Assembly: GCA_022820365.1 (NCBI GenBank)
Contig: JAJEFO010000095.1
Span: 1-48,286 of the forward strand
Source: Silicimonas sp.
Lineage (GTDB): Bacteria; Pseudomonadota; Alphaproteobacteria; Rhodobacterales; Rhodobacteraceae
Length of the DNA: 48,286 nt
Reading direction: 5' to 3'
Positions 37,987 to 45,733 of this stretch are shown piece by piece. The first letter of the stretch is position 1, and each line of letters opens with the position of its first letter. Made by a program: the position numbers and the translations under genes. The notes under the pieces are model-generated. The model was not told the origin of the DNA. It saw only the letters and a list, made by a program, of their open reading frames with translations, and ran no database searches.

Positions 37987-38736
37987 CTACCCTGTGCCCG
38001 CCGCGTAGCACAGGGCGCAGGATTCGCCCCGTTCCAGGCGAATCCCGACATGGCCGTCTGCCAGCAATGCCTCGTGGTCCGCCACGCTGCCTGACGCCGG
38101 CAGTTCCAGCTTGCGGAACGGACCCGACAGCGCCGTCTGTTCAAAGTCATGACGAAGCAGAAAGCGAGGATGTCCGTCCAGCATGTCCTTCAATCCGTAG
38201 GCGCGGAACCCGGCCGCCAGCAAGTTGCCGAGGGAAATCCGATTGTAGGGCGATACCGTGCATTGCACGGAAGCAAACCCGGCCTTGCGAAAGATGTCCA
38301 TACGGATACGAATCAGCCTGCCGTGCCAGCCTTGGGCGCGCGCCTCGGGGCCGAGCACAGTGCCAAAGAGCAGGCCCGGTGCCTGGCGGTACGACCCGTC
38401 GAGGAAGGGCGCATGGTTGTCGTTTGCCGGCATTGCGTTGCTGTACCCGAGAATCTTGCTGTTCAAGACCGGAAGAAGCACGATCCCGTCCCTAACAAAA
38501 TCAGTCAGCAATGCCTCGGACATGCGCAGGAACAGGCCCTCGCGATCCGTTTGTCTTGTCGCCCATTCGGTAATCTCGATAAGCGCGGGAATGTCCGTCA
38601 TGGCTGCAAGCCGCAGACCGGTTCCGGCTGACTTGTCACTTTCCTGCAGTTCATCAAGGCAGGAATTGGCGACGTCGCGCAACCTGCCCCTCCCCGCACT
38701 GCTGCCAGGGCCCGCTGGGAGGGGGTTCGCGGTCAT
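37987..38736 (-). CDS. GNAT family N-acetyltransferase
   Basis: 249 residues from the ATG at 38736, whose ATGA overlaps the stop of the binding-protein gene. The middle region has the acetyl-CoA motif ARAQGWHGRLIRI (the Q/RxxGxG/A type) and the downstream NRISLGNLLAAGFRAYG motif B, both usual for GNAT enzymes. The N-terminal 45 residues are less conserved-looking and contain RLRDVANSCLDELQ. Its acetyl acceptor is unknown; the strict coupling to a substrate-binding protein, repeated in a second copy at 46827-48049, argues for a common pathway, for example acetylation of the bound ligand's derivative or of a protein partner. Confidence 0.82.
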   Translation of the reverse strand: MTANPLPAGPGSSAGRGRLRDVANSCLDELQESDKSAGTGLRLAAMTDIPALIEITEWATRQTDREGLFLRMSEALLTDFVRDGIVLLPVLNSKILGYSNAMPANDNHAPFLDGSYRQAPGLLFGTVLGPEARAQGWHGRLIRIRMDIFRKAGFASVQCTVSPYNRISLGNLLAAGFRAYGLKDMLDGHPRFLLRHDFEQTALSGPFRKLELPASGSVADHEALLADGHVGIRLERGESCALCYAAGTG

Positions 38737-39773
38737 TGGCCAATGATTTCCGCGTAGTCGAGAAGCGAAAGATTGGGCAGGATGTTCAGGGACTGCGCAA
38801 CATCTGCCCGGATCTGGTACGAGAATTCCGGCATCACCTCGACGGGAATGTCTGACACGTCTTCCTCGCCGCAAAGTATTTGCTCAGCCTTCGTGGCCGT
38901 GAAGCGCCCGACCTTCCGGTAGGGTGCCACCAGTCCGTATAACGCATCCGACGAGGCAAGCATCCGCTCGGTCGAGGCAAAGGAGGGGAGCCGCTTGTCA
39001 TTCGCAAGCCCGGTGATGTACTTCGCGTGCTCGCCGACGAAGCTGTCAGGTCCCAGATACAGGAATTGCGGCCCGCCATCCGCGGCATTGTCGATGAGCT
39101 CCGGCAGTGCTTGCCGACTGGGATTGCCCTCGGAATCCAGCGGCACCGGGAACTCGTCGATCCGGATTCCTTCACGATCACCCAATGCAGCGAGCTGTTC
39201 GACGGCCAGCACCGAGTTCGTCTCCGTGGGGGTGAAGATGACCGCGATGCGGTCCACCGGCATGTAGGCGAGCATCGCCTTAAGCTGCGTTTCCACCGGC
39301 ACAATGTGACTGACGCCGGTCACGTTTCGCCCCGTCGGACCGAACTCCTCAATGATCCGCGAGCGAACGGGCTGCGACACCATCGTGAACAGGATCGGCC
39401 GGTCGAGGATCATGGGCGGATAGTCGTCCGGACCTTCGGCCAGTTCCGGATCCCGTCCGGCAATTCCCAGAGTGACCGACGTGCCCCAAGTGTAAACGAG
39501 ATCGGGCTGGACGCGCTCGATCTCCGCGATGATGGACGGGAGATTGCTCACGTCCCGGTCAAGGGAACGAACCGTGATGTCGATCGGACAGTCGGCTTTA
39601 TCGAAATGTGCACGAAAGCCCTCCTCGACTTCGGTTTCGCCACGCCAAAGAACCATGAACACGGACTTGCCCTCGGCGCTCGCACGGAGGTGCCCGGGCA
39701 TCGAACCGACCAATCCAAGGGCAAGCGGCCCGGCAAGAAGCTTACGTCTCGAAAAGCAAGGCACGAATCGCAT
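38733..39773 (-). CDS. Orphan ABC-type substrate-binding protein (PF04392-like) with Tat-like leader
   Basis: 346 residues from the ATG at 39773, preceded by a GGAGG run; an ATG five codons earlier lacks this. The leader has SRRKLLAGPLALGLVG, a twin-arginine motif followed by a hydrophobic stretch. The body (KSVFMVLWRGETEVEEG, DLVYTWGTSVTLGIAG, VTGVSHIVPVETQ, QFLYLGPDSFVGEH) fits the ABC_sub_bind/TrpX-like family of periplasmic binding proteins. No matching permease or ATPase gene is in the operon, so it may feed ligand information to the membrane sensors rather than a classical ABC pump. The gene overlaps the sensor-MFS gene by 32 bases and the GNAT gene by 4. A copy about 85% identical is at 47018-48049. 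Confidence 0.85.
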   Translation of the reverse strand: MRFVPCFSRRKLLAGPLALGLVGSMPGHLRASAEGKSVFMVLWRGETEVEEGFRAHFDKADCPIDITVRSLDRDVSNLPSIIAEIERVQPDLVYTWGTSVTLGIAGRDPELAEGPDDYPPMILDRPILFTMVSQPVRSRIIEEFGPTGRNVTGVSHIVPVETQLKAMLAYMPVDRIAVIFTPTETNSVLAVEQLAALGDREGIRIDEFPVPLDSEGNPSRQALPELIDNAADGGPQFLYLGPDSFVGEHAKYITGLANDKRLPSFASTERMLASSDALYGLVAPYRKVGRFTATKAEQILCGEEDVSDIPVEVMPEFSYQIRADVAQSLNILPNLSLLDYAEIIGQ

Positions 39774-41892
39774 CTCCCTCCTCCTCATCTCCGAATGCCA
39801 GGTACCAGCCCAGTCCGCAGGCCATCAGCAGCACGGCCGCAATGCCCATCAACATGAGCGCTTCCTCCGGCGTTGACGCGAGCAGCAAGCCGCTGGCAAT
39901 CAGCGGACCGAAGAGCGAGCCCAAGCGCTCGATGAAGCGAAAGGTGCCAAGCACCGCGCCTGCGCTGGTCTCGGAGGCTCTCTTCTCTGACACTTGCATG
40001 AGATAGCTGATCTGAGCCGGAATGGACAAGGTCTGGCCGACGCCAAAGAGCAGCGTGGCAACCATGAGCACGATCAAACTTCCCTGGCCAAGCGTGTCCC
40101 ATGTGTGGGGCAGGACGAGCCCTATCCCCGCGATGCAGCAGCCAACAGCCACCCAAAGATGGAACTTCCGCCAGCGATCGGCGAGTGGCGACATGATGGG
40201 CGCGAGCAGAAGGATGGCGATGCCGTAGGCCATGATCACCCGGGCGCTGTCAGATGCACTGCCACCCGATCCCACGACGGCAAGCGGCATCAGTAGGAAC
40301 AGGCCCCCGGTCAGGAGTGCCTTGGACGGAATTGCGAAGCAAACCATCGCCACCATGAATCTCGGATTCAGCAGGACCGTCCGGAACGCATCCCATCGCA
40401 GGCTGGGCGCATGCTCCTCGACTTGGCCTTCGGCGCCTTCGTCGGTCGCGTGCTCCGGCGTACCCGACGCATCCGTCAGTTCCGGCACCAAACGCGAAAT
40501 GAACAGCATGCAAAGTACCGCAGCAATCGCGGCAACAGCGGTGGCCGCGACCAACGCAGAGGCCAGGCCAAGCCTGTCCGCCAGCACGCCGCCCAGGGCC
40601 GGGCCACAGATTTCGGCGGAGACAACCACGGCGAAGAACACGGAAAACCCAGAGCTTCTGCGGTCAAGCTTTGAATGCTGGTTGATGTAGATCTGCGCCG
40701 CCGCGTAGACCAGCCCGTAGCCGAATCCAGTCAGCGACCTCGATAGCAGGATCGTTGCAAAGCCTTGTGCGGCAAGGTGGCCCGCGATGCCGACGGCGCT
40801 CAGGATGGCACCCCAGAAGAATATCCTCCGGACGCCGAATCGCTCCGCAAGGATCGAGCCGACAAGAACCGAAATCAGCGAGGCCGCCATGAATCCGGCC
40901 ATTATCTGCCCGATCCGCAGCCCCGGGTCGGTATCAGGCGGTGCAAACTGCCCGAGGAACTGGGGCAGGATCGGTCGCAGGATTGCCTCCGAAAGGAAGA
41001 ACATGAAAAGAGGGAGGCGAATGTACGAAACCGCAGGGGACCGAATCGGCCGCGGGCCGTCGGCACCGGGCAGCAGCAACCCGATTTCGGCCGCGCGGCT
41101 TCCGACGACGTCAATGCCTTTCCAGATTACCTCGTTGATCCGACGAACCAGTTCTTGCATGCCGCCACCCCACAGGGAATGGGGCACGAAACGCAGGTCC
41201 ATGGCCGATAGCCTCTTCGTGAGGAATTCGATCATCCAGAGCGGGCGGACGATCAAGGCGGCGTAGATGAGGACCAGTATCTCGATGGACACAAGCGCGA
41301 CCGCGATCACCACGGTTACGATGTCAAACCAGATGTCTCGCGTCAGCGCATCGATCACCTCGATATTTACGCCTGCATGCAGGAAGCCGTCGGGATTGTC
41401 TGGATCGCGCCCAAGCGGCAGGCTGGACAAGAGCAGATTGCCCACCCGGCGGCCGGACATCTCGATGGGAGAATAGAGCGGTCTGCCCGTGACCATCTCC
41501 CACGTTTCAGAAAGCCGGTCGGCCATCGTCTCCGTGACCGGATCGGACAGCCTGGAAAGCGTCTCGGCGACGCTGCCCGGATCGTTCGCGGAAAGGTGGA
41601 GAATTTCCCCATCCGGGTCCGTCAGAGCCAGAAACTCCATGCCCTCCGAAAACGACCGCGTCGCGTCAAGTGTCTCTTCGACACCTCGCAGCGCTTCCAG
41701 GCCGCCGGAGAACGCGATGGCGAGATTGAGTCGTCGCTGGAGACCCAGGCCGGAATTGATTGTCTGGCTTTCCACTTCAGGCAGGAGGCGGGCTTCAAAT
41801 ATGCGAATCGACAGGATTCCGAACAGCAGGAACGGTATCAGCGTCAGCAGGACCAGGGTCAACATGAAGAAGGCAGGGAGACGGGACTTCAT
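39742..41892 (-). CDS. Sensor-HAMP-MFS transporter fusion
   Basis: 716 residues. Residues about 7-29 are a membrane segment, 30-185 an extracytoplasmic sensory part (EFLALTDPDGEILHLSA, GFLHAGVNI), 190-212 a second membrane segment followed by a HAMP-like stretch (VRPLWMIEFLTKRLSAMDL), and about 290-705 a complete 12-helix MFS domain with an acidic central loop (TPEHATDEGAEGQVEEHAP). A receptor-like input module on a transporter is unusual: it suggests transport gated by ligand, or a transporter turned into a sensor. GGGAGGG lies about 9 bases before the ATG. The gene starts one base after the preceding sensor gene. Confidence 0.88.
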   Translation of the reverse strand: MKSRLPAFFMLTLVLLTLIPFLLFGILSIRIFEARLLPEVESQTINSGLGLQRRLNLAIAFSGGLEALRGVEETLDATRSFSEGMEFLALTDPDGEILHLSANDPGSVAETLSRLSDPVTETMADRLSETWEMVTGRPLYSPIEMSGRRVGNLLLSSLPLGRDPDNPDGFLHAGVNIEVIDALTRDIWFDIVTVVIAVALVSIEILVLIYAALIVRPLWMIEFLTKRLSAMDLRFVPHSLWGGGMQELVRRINEVIWKGIDVVGSRAAEIGLLLPGADGPRPIRSPAVSYIRLPLFMFFLSEAILRPILPQFLGQFAPPDTDPGLRIGQIMAGFMAASLISVLVGSILAERFGVRRIFFWGAILSAVGIAGHLAAQGFATILLSRSLTGFGYGLVYAAAQIYINQHSKLDRRSSGFSVFFAVVVSAEICGPALGGVLADRLGLASALVAATAVAAIAAVLCMLFISRLVPELTDASGTPEHATDEGAEGQVEEHAPSLRWDAFRTVLLNPRFMVAMVCFAIPSKALLTGGLFLLMPLAVVGSGGSASDSARVIMAYGIAILLLAPIMSPLADRWRKFHLWVAVGCCIAGIGLVLPHTWDTLGQGSLIVLMVATLLFGVGQTLSIPAQISYLMQVSEKRASETSAGAVLGTFRFIERLGSLFGPLIASGLLLASTPEEALMLMGIAAVLLMACGLGWYLAFGDEEEGDAIRALLFET

Positions 41893-41893
41893 G

Positions 41894-42637
41894 TCAGCCA
41901 GCCCTCCCTGACTTGACCGTCTCCTGCCCGATCCTCCACACCGCCTGAACGAGCGGGTCAGACGACTCAGGCTCCGGGGCTTCGGGATTGCTCGCCCGCT
42001 GTACGGTTTCGCTTCGCTTCGCGATCTGCCCCTCTATTCGTCCCAGAACCGCCACGGTTCCGAGAATCAGCAGCGGAATGACAGGCAGCAGCGAACCGAG
42101 CAGGGCAAAAGCCAGATGCGACGGGGTCTCGTCCAGATCTCTCGCGACATCGCCACCATCATGGGACAGCACCAGCATCCCGACGGGGACGCCGTTCTGC
42201 AGGACCGCCGTCCGGGCCGTGAATTCCTGCCCGGGATCGAAAGTGTGCAGAACGTCGCCTTGCGCTGGGATCACGAGTTCCGTGACCCCTTCGTCAAATT
42301 CGGCGCTCTCCTGTTCCTCCGGAGATGGACGTGTCGTATAAAGGAGCACTCCGTCGCCGTCCGTCACGAAGATGTCGAACGCGCCTTCAAATTGGCTGAC
42401 TGAGCGCTGGATCAACTGTTCGGTCGATCTGGTCGTTCCCAGGGTAAGTCCCTCTTCGAGGCTGTTTTCGATGGCCAGGACCAGATCGCGCAGCACGGCA
42501 TCGTAGCGGGCCGCAGCGCTCGAGGTGAGCAATCGCTCGAATTTCAGGTAGTTCAGGAAAGCCGCAGCCGACAGCCCGATGATCGGCAACAGGCACAGAA
42601 CGAAGATGAACTCGATCGTCAGCCTACCGGGTCGCAT
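41894..42637 (-). CDS. Two-helix membrane sensor protein
   Basis: 247 residues. Membrane segment at about 7-27, a periplasmic part about 28-165 with Cache-like features (FDIFVTDGDGVLLYTTRP, ARTAVLQNGVPVGMLVLSH), a second membrane segment at about 170-195 and a short charged cytoplasmic tail. No kinase, HAMP-effector or phosphatase domain follows, so its output must go through a partner, probably one of the other operon products. It overlaps the HATPase gene by 14 bases. Family assignment beyond 'sensor' is not possible by eye. Confidence 0.75.
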   Translation of the reverse strand: MRPGRLTIEFIFVLCLLPIIGLSAAAFLNYLKFERLLTSSAAARYDAVLRDLVLAIENSLEEGLTLGTTRSTEQLIQRSVSQFEGAFDIFVTDGDGVLLYTTRPSPEEQESAEFDEGVTELVIPAQGDVLHTFDPGQEFTARTAVLQNGVPVGMLVLSHDGGDVARDLDETPSHLAFALLGSLLPVIPLLILGTVAVLGRIEGQIAKRSETVQRASNPEAPEPESSDPLVQAVWRIGQETVKSGRAG

Positions 42638-43157
42638 CGGTCGACTGCCTTGACTTGCCGGACTTCAACGGTGACGGCTCCTGCGGTGCAGCCCCTGCCG
42701 ATCCTTCCGCGTCCACTTCCGTGCCGCCGTCGAGCGGCGATTCCCGCCCAAAGACAGTAGTGATCCGATTGCGTTGGTCGTAGTCGTAGCTCACGTGGTC
42801 GGCCATGTTTTGAACCAGCATGATGCCAAGCCCGCCGATTTGCCGCTCTTCCACACCAGACTGCGTATCCGGCACCGGGCTGTCCTTCAGGACATCGAAC
42901 GGCGGAGCGTCATCTTCGATTACGAGAGCCGCACCTTCCGGCAACGGATGCAGGGCCAGCCAGATCGGGCCGTCGTCACGGACACCTCCGTAGCCATGCA
43001 TCACGGAGTTCATGAACAGTTCCTCGACGACAAGATGCATCTTGTGCCGGAACTCGACCGCTGGGAAGTGAGATTCGCAGAATGAATCTATCCAGGCTTC
43101 GATCTTGGAGAGGTTTTCGATCTGGCTGTCAATTTCAAGGCGCTCCACCTTGGACAT
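42624..43157 (-). CDS. HATPase anti-sigma-factor-like serine kinase (RsbW type)
   Basis: 177 residues from the ATG at 43157; the frame is open 26 codons upstream but the STAS gene ends just before. The GHKL ATPase boxes are visible: N-box VVEELFMNSVMHG (Glu45/Glu46, Asn50), EDDAPPFD at about 81-88, and a G-box GGLGIMLVQNMAD at 108-120. Such proteins phosphorylate a STAS partner and sequester a target, usually a sigma factor. No sigma factor is encoded nearby, so the released target is unknown. The C-terminal 35 residues are Pro/Ser-rich and likely flexible. The start follows the STAS stop by one base. Confidence 0.9.
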   Translation of the reverse strand: MSKVERLEIDSQIENLSKIEAWIDSFCESHFPAVEFRHKMHLVVEELFMNSVMHGYGGVRDDGPIWLALHPLPEGAALVIEDDAPPFDVLKDSPVPDTQSGVEERQIGGLGIMLVQNMADHVSYDYDQRNRITTVFGRESPLDGGTEVDAEGSAGAAPQEPSPLKSGKSRQSTDATR

Positions 43158-43158
43158 G

Positions 43159-43512
43159 TCAGGCCCGTCCTGAATTAGCGGCCGTTTCGGCCAGTGCCTC
43201 TTCACGCTTTTCGTAAACCTGGAAAATCCTGTCAAATCCGGAAATGTGGAACACTTCAGCCACGGGGCCGGTCAGGCCACAGATCGAGAACGCCACCGAC
43301 TGCTTGGAGAGTCGCTTGGCAACGACGAGAATCGCGCGGAGTCCAGCACTGCTGACATAGGAAACACCACTGAGGTCACAGACCACGACCTTGTCCGTTT
43401 CCTTGACTTCGGCCATCATCGAATTTTCCAATGCCCCGGCCGTGGCGCCATCGATGCGCCCTTCGACTTCGACTACCACAGAGTGTCCGTCCCTCGAGGC
43501 CCTGCAATCCAT
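43159..43512 (-). CDS. STAS-domain anti-sigma factor antagonist (RsbV type)
   Basis: 117 residues from the ATG at 43512, with AAGGAG 6 bases upstream. The STAS fold is recognised from VVVEVEGRIDGATAGALEN, VVVCDLSGVSYVSSAGLRA and a C-terminal GFDRIFQVY segment. The phosphorylation site is Ser54 or Ser55 in the conserved SSAGL. It should be phosphorylated by the HATPase of the next gene and dephosphorylated by the SpoIIE-type phosphatase at the operon end. It is the first gene of the operon, divergent from amtB. Confidence 0.92.
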   Translation of the reverse strand: MDCRASRDGHSVVVEVEGRIDGATAGALENSMMAEVKETDKVVVCDLSGVSYVSSAGLRAILVVAKRLSKQSVAFSICGLTGPVAEVFHISGFDRIFQVYEKREEALAETAANSGRA

Positions 43513-43592
43513 CTCAATCTCCTTACCCAAGACCTGCGCAGCCACGGCTTCGCCATGAAAACGGCAGACAAGGCTTTCTGCTCTTAATTTCC

Positions 43593-43645
43593 GACAATTG
43601 TCTGCCGACGATGCATCGCGGTGTCAAGGGCACAATTGAAATTGT
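43593..43645. promoter_or_regulatory. Two CAATT palindromes in the STAS-amtB divergent region
   Basis: GACAATTGTC (43593-43602) is a perfect 10-base palindrome and ACAATTGAAATTGT (43632-43645) a perfect 6+6 inverted repeat with a 2-base spacer. Centre-to-centre distance is about 41 bases, near four helical turns. They lie between the STAS start and the amtB start and could be sites of a shared regulator. No convincing sigma-54 (GG-N10-GC) promoter for amtB was found. Confidence 0.4.
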
Positions 43646-43725
43646 CCTCGTCGGTTCAGCGTTGATTTTTAGGCTCAGTCGTGACATGCCACAATGCGTT
43701 CACGAAGGACAGGGACACAATCATC

Positions 43726-45093
43726 ATGCAAAAGCTGTTTGGAATTCTGGGACTCGCAACGTTTCTGGGTCTCTTGCCCGCCTCGGCCATGGCACAGGTC
43801 AGCACGGAAACCGGATTCGTGCTCAACACGTTCGGATTTCTCATCTGGGGTGCACTGGTCATGTGGATGTGTGCCGGATTCACGATGCTTGAAGCCGGAT
43901 CGGTACGGACGAAGAACGCCTCCGTAATCTGCATGAAGAACATCGGGCTCTACTCGATTGCCGGGTTGGCCTACTACGTCATCGGCTACAATATCATGTA
44001 CGTCGATGTTGACGGCGGATTCTTCGGTTCCATCTCGCTCTTCCGCGGCAATACGGCCAGCGAGGTCGCGTTCCTGGGCGCCGCGCCAGATGCGATCAGC
44101 GAGGCCCGCGAGACATTGCTGGCGGAATCTGACGGCTATGCTACGATGTCGGACTGGTTCTTCCAGATGGTCTTTGTTGCGACAACGGCGTCAATCATCT
44201 CCGGCACCCTTGCCGAGCGCGTGCGGCTGTGGTCGTTCTTCCTGTTCGTCGCCATACTGACCGCCTGCATCTATCCGATCGTGGGCGCGTGGACCTGGGG
44301 TGGCGGCTGGCTGTCCGAAATGGGCTTCCAGGACTTTGCAGGGTCCACGATCGTGCACTCGACTGGCGGGTGGGCCGCTCTGTCCGGTGCCATGCTGCTC
44401 GGAGCGCGACGAGGACGGTTCCGCAAGGACGGCACCGTTCGGCAATTGCCGCCCTCGAACGTGCCGATCGTCACTCTGGGCGTGTTCATCCTTTGGTTGG
44501 GCTGGTTCGGATTCAACGGCGGTTCCCAGCTGGCACTTAGCTCGGCGACGGACGCGCTGGCCCTGAGCAACATATTCGCCAACACCAACATCGCCGCCTC
44601 GGCGGGCGTGGTTGCGGCCCTGGTCCTGTCCAAGCCAATCCTGGGGCGCATGGACCTTCTTGCAACGCTGAACGGAGCAATCGCCGGGCTCGTGGCAATT
44701 ACCGCCGGGCCGGATCTCGTCGACCACCAGTGGGCGATCCTGATTGGCGGAATTGGCGGTGCCGTAACGGTTGCCGGAACCAAGCTGCTGGAGATGGTTC
44801 GCGTCGATGACGTCGTGGGTGCGATTCCGGCCCACCTGTTCGCCGGCATCTGGGGAACGCTGGCCGTTTGCATCGCCGCTGGCGGAAACCTGTTCGTGCA
44901 GCTGACCGGCATCGTTGCGATAGGCATCTTTGTCTTTGCCGTCTCGACCGCGGTCTGGATGCTGATCGACCGGCTCATTGGCCTGCGCGTTTCCCCAAGC
45001 GCGGAGCAGCTGGGTCAGGATGTCGTGGAACTCGGCATCGAGGCGTATCCGGAATTCGTGGCCATCCCGGAACCGGATGACGACGACGATTGA
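43726..45093 (+). CDS. amtB: Ammonium transporter (Amt/MEP/Rh family)
   Basis: 455 residues from the ATG at 43726; an upstream in-frame GTG lacks a signal-like leader. The start MQKLFGILGLATFLGLLPA ending ASAMA is a typical AmtB signal peptide. Eleven or so membrane segments follow; the pore residues of the twin-His site are recognisable in STIVHSTGGW (about 211) and GAIPAHLFAG (about 370), with the Phe-gate segments SDWFFQMVFV and WFGFNGGS. It conducts ammonium into the cell. glnK, the usual partner, is not next to it. Two hairpins follow the stop. Confidence 0.95.
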   Translation: MQKLFGILGLATFLGLLPASAMAQVSTETGFVLNTFGFLIWGALVMWMCAGFTMLEAGSVRTKNASVICMKNIGLYSIAGLAYYVIGYNIMYVDVDGGFFGSISLFRGNTASEVAFLGAAPDAISEARETLLAESDGYATMSDWFFQMVFVATTASIISGTLAERVRLWSFFLFVAILTACIYPIVGAWTWGGGWLSEMGFQDFAGSTIVHSTGGWAALSGAMLLGARRGRFRKDGTVRQLPPSNVPIVTLGVFILWLGWFGFNGGSQLALSSATDALALSNIFANTNIAASAGVVAALVLSKPILGRMDLLATLNGAIAGLVAITAGPDLVDHQWAILIGGIGGAVTVAGTKLLEMVRVDDVVGAIPAHLFAGIWGTLAVCIAAGGNLFVQLTGIVAIGIFVFAVSTAVWMLIDRLIGLRVSPSAEQLGQDVVELGIEAYPEFVAIPEPDDDDD

Positions 45094-45103
45094 TATTTCG
45101 TTG

Positions 45104-45169
45104 GCCCTTGCGGGAAGGGCATTGCGCTGGCAGGCACGCCCGAATGCGCTCATTCGCGGAACGCCTGCC
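45104..45169 (+). terminator. Hairpin cluster behind amtB
   Basis: GCCCTT-GCGGG-AAGGGC (45104-45120) lies 10 bases behind the amtB stop. Next comes a larger imperfect stem: GGCAGGC (45129-45135) with GCCTGCC (45163-45169), enclosing CGAATG (45141-45146) with CATTCG (45151-45156). Neither is followed by a T-tract. They may end amtB transcription; the second could also be an end or attachment structure of the adjacent recombinase element. Confidence 0.45.
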
Positions 45170-45394
45170 TCAGTCGGGGCATTTGGCCAAAAGGCTGTTT
45201 GCCCCGGCAGAAAGCAGACTGCTTCATGATCAGGCAACAAACGCGACAATTCACACGCAGGGACCGTACAGGAGAGTTTTTTCTTGCTTTGTTCCGAAGA
45301 TTCTGGCATGCATGCCGCGACGCGGGGAAAGGACGAAATCCAAGTCGGATCATCGCGTTGATTGACGTCTTTGTGTTAAGCTTGGTGCAGCGCG

Positions 45395-45733
45395 TATAGG
45401 GCCGATGATACCGGCTCAGGAAGACGGAGTCGTCGGCGGAGCGCCCCTTCACCAGTTCGGCGAGGACGCCTTTGGTCCGCGGCCAGAGCGGACACTGGCG
45501 CCGTTTCCTTCCCTTGCCGTGGAGGGTCACGAGCGCATGCCTGTCACTGCCGCCCCCGAGGCCGAGATCCCGCACCATCAGGGCGGTCGCTTCGGAGACG
45601 CGAGCGCCGGTGTTGTGGAGGAACAGGGGCGGCGCGCGTCCGGCCCTGCCCCTTGGAGTTCGCCGGTCGGGGACATCGCGCCGTGGGCTCGTCGCCAGTC
45701 GACATAGGCGTCGACCGCTTCCAGGAGGGTCAT
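45395..45733 (-). pseudogene. Broken tyrosine recombinase gene (second of a pair)
   Basis: An ATG at 45733, overlapping the upstream recombinase stop as ATGA, begins MTLLEAVDAYVDWRRAHGAM, like a recombinase N-terminus. In another frame, from about 45640 onward, comes FLHNTGARVSEATALMVRDL, then LHGKGRKRRQCPLWPRTKG and VFLSRYHRPYTR, which is the front half of the catalytic domain with its first Arg. Some 100 residues between the pieces are missing, and the HxxR and Tyr motifs are absent. It is a deleted, frameshifted remnant. Confidence 0.7.

Noticed and set aside
36037-43512. Reading the operon as a plain general-stress sigma regulator
   Set aside because: No sigma-factor gene or PhyR/NepR-type protein is present, while a binding protein, GNAT and sensor-MFS fusion are built into the operon.
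43646-43725. Sigma-54 type promoter for amtB
   Set aside because: No GG-N10-GC pair with a TGGCAC/TTGC-like context could be found.
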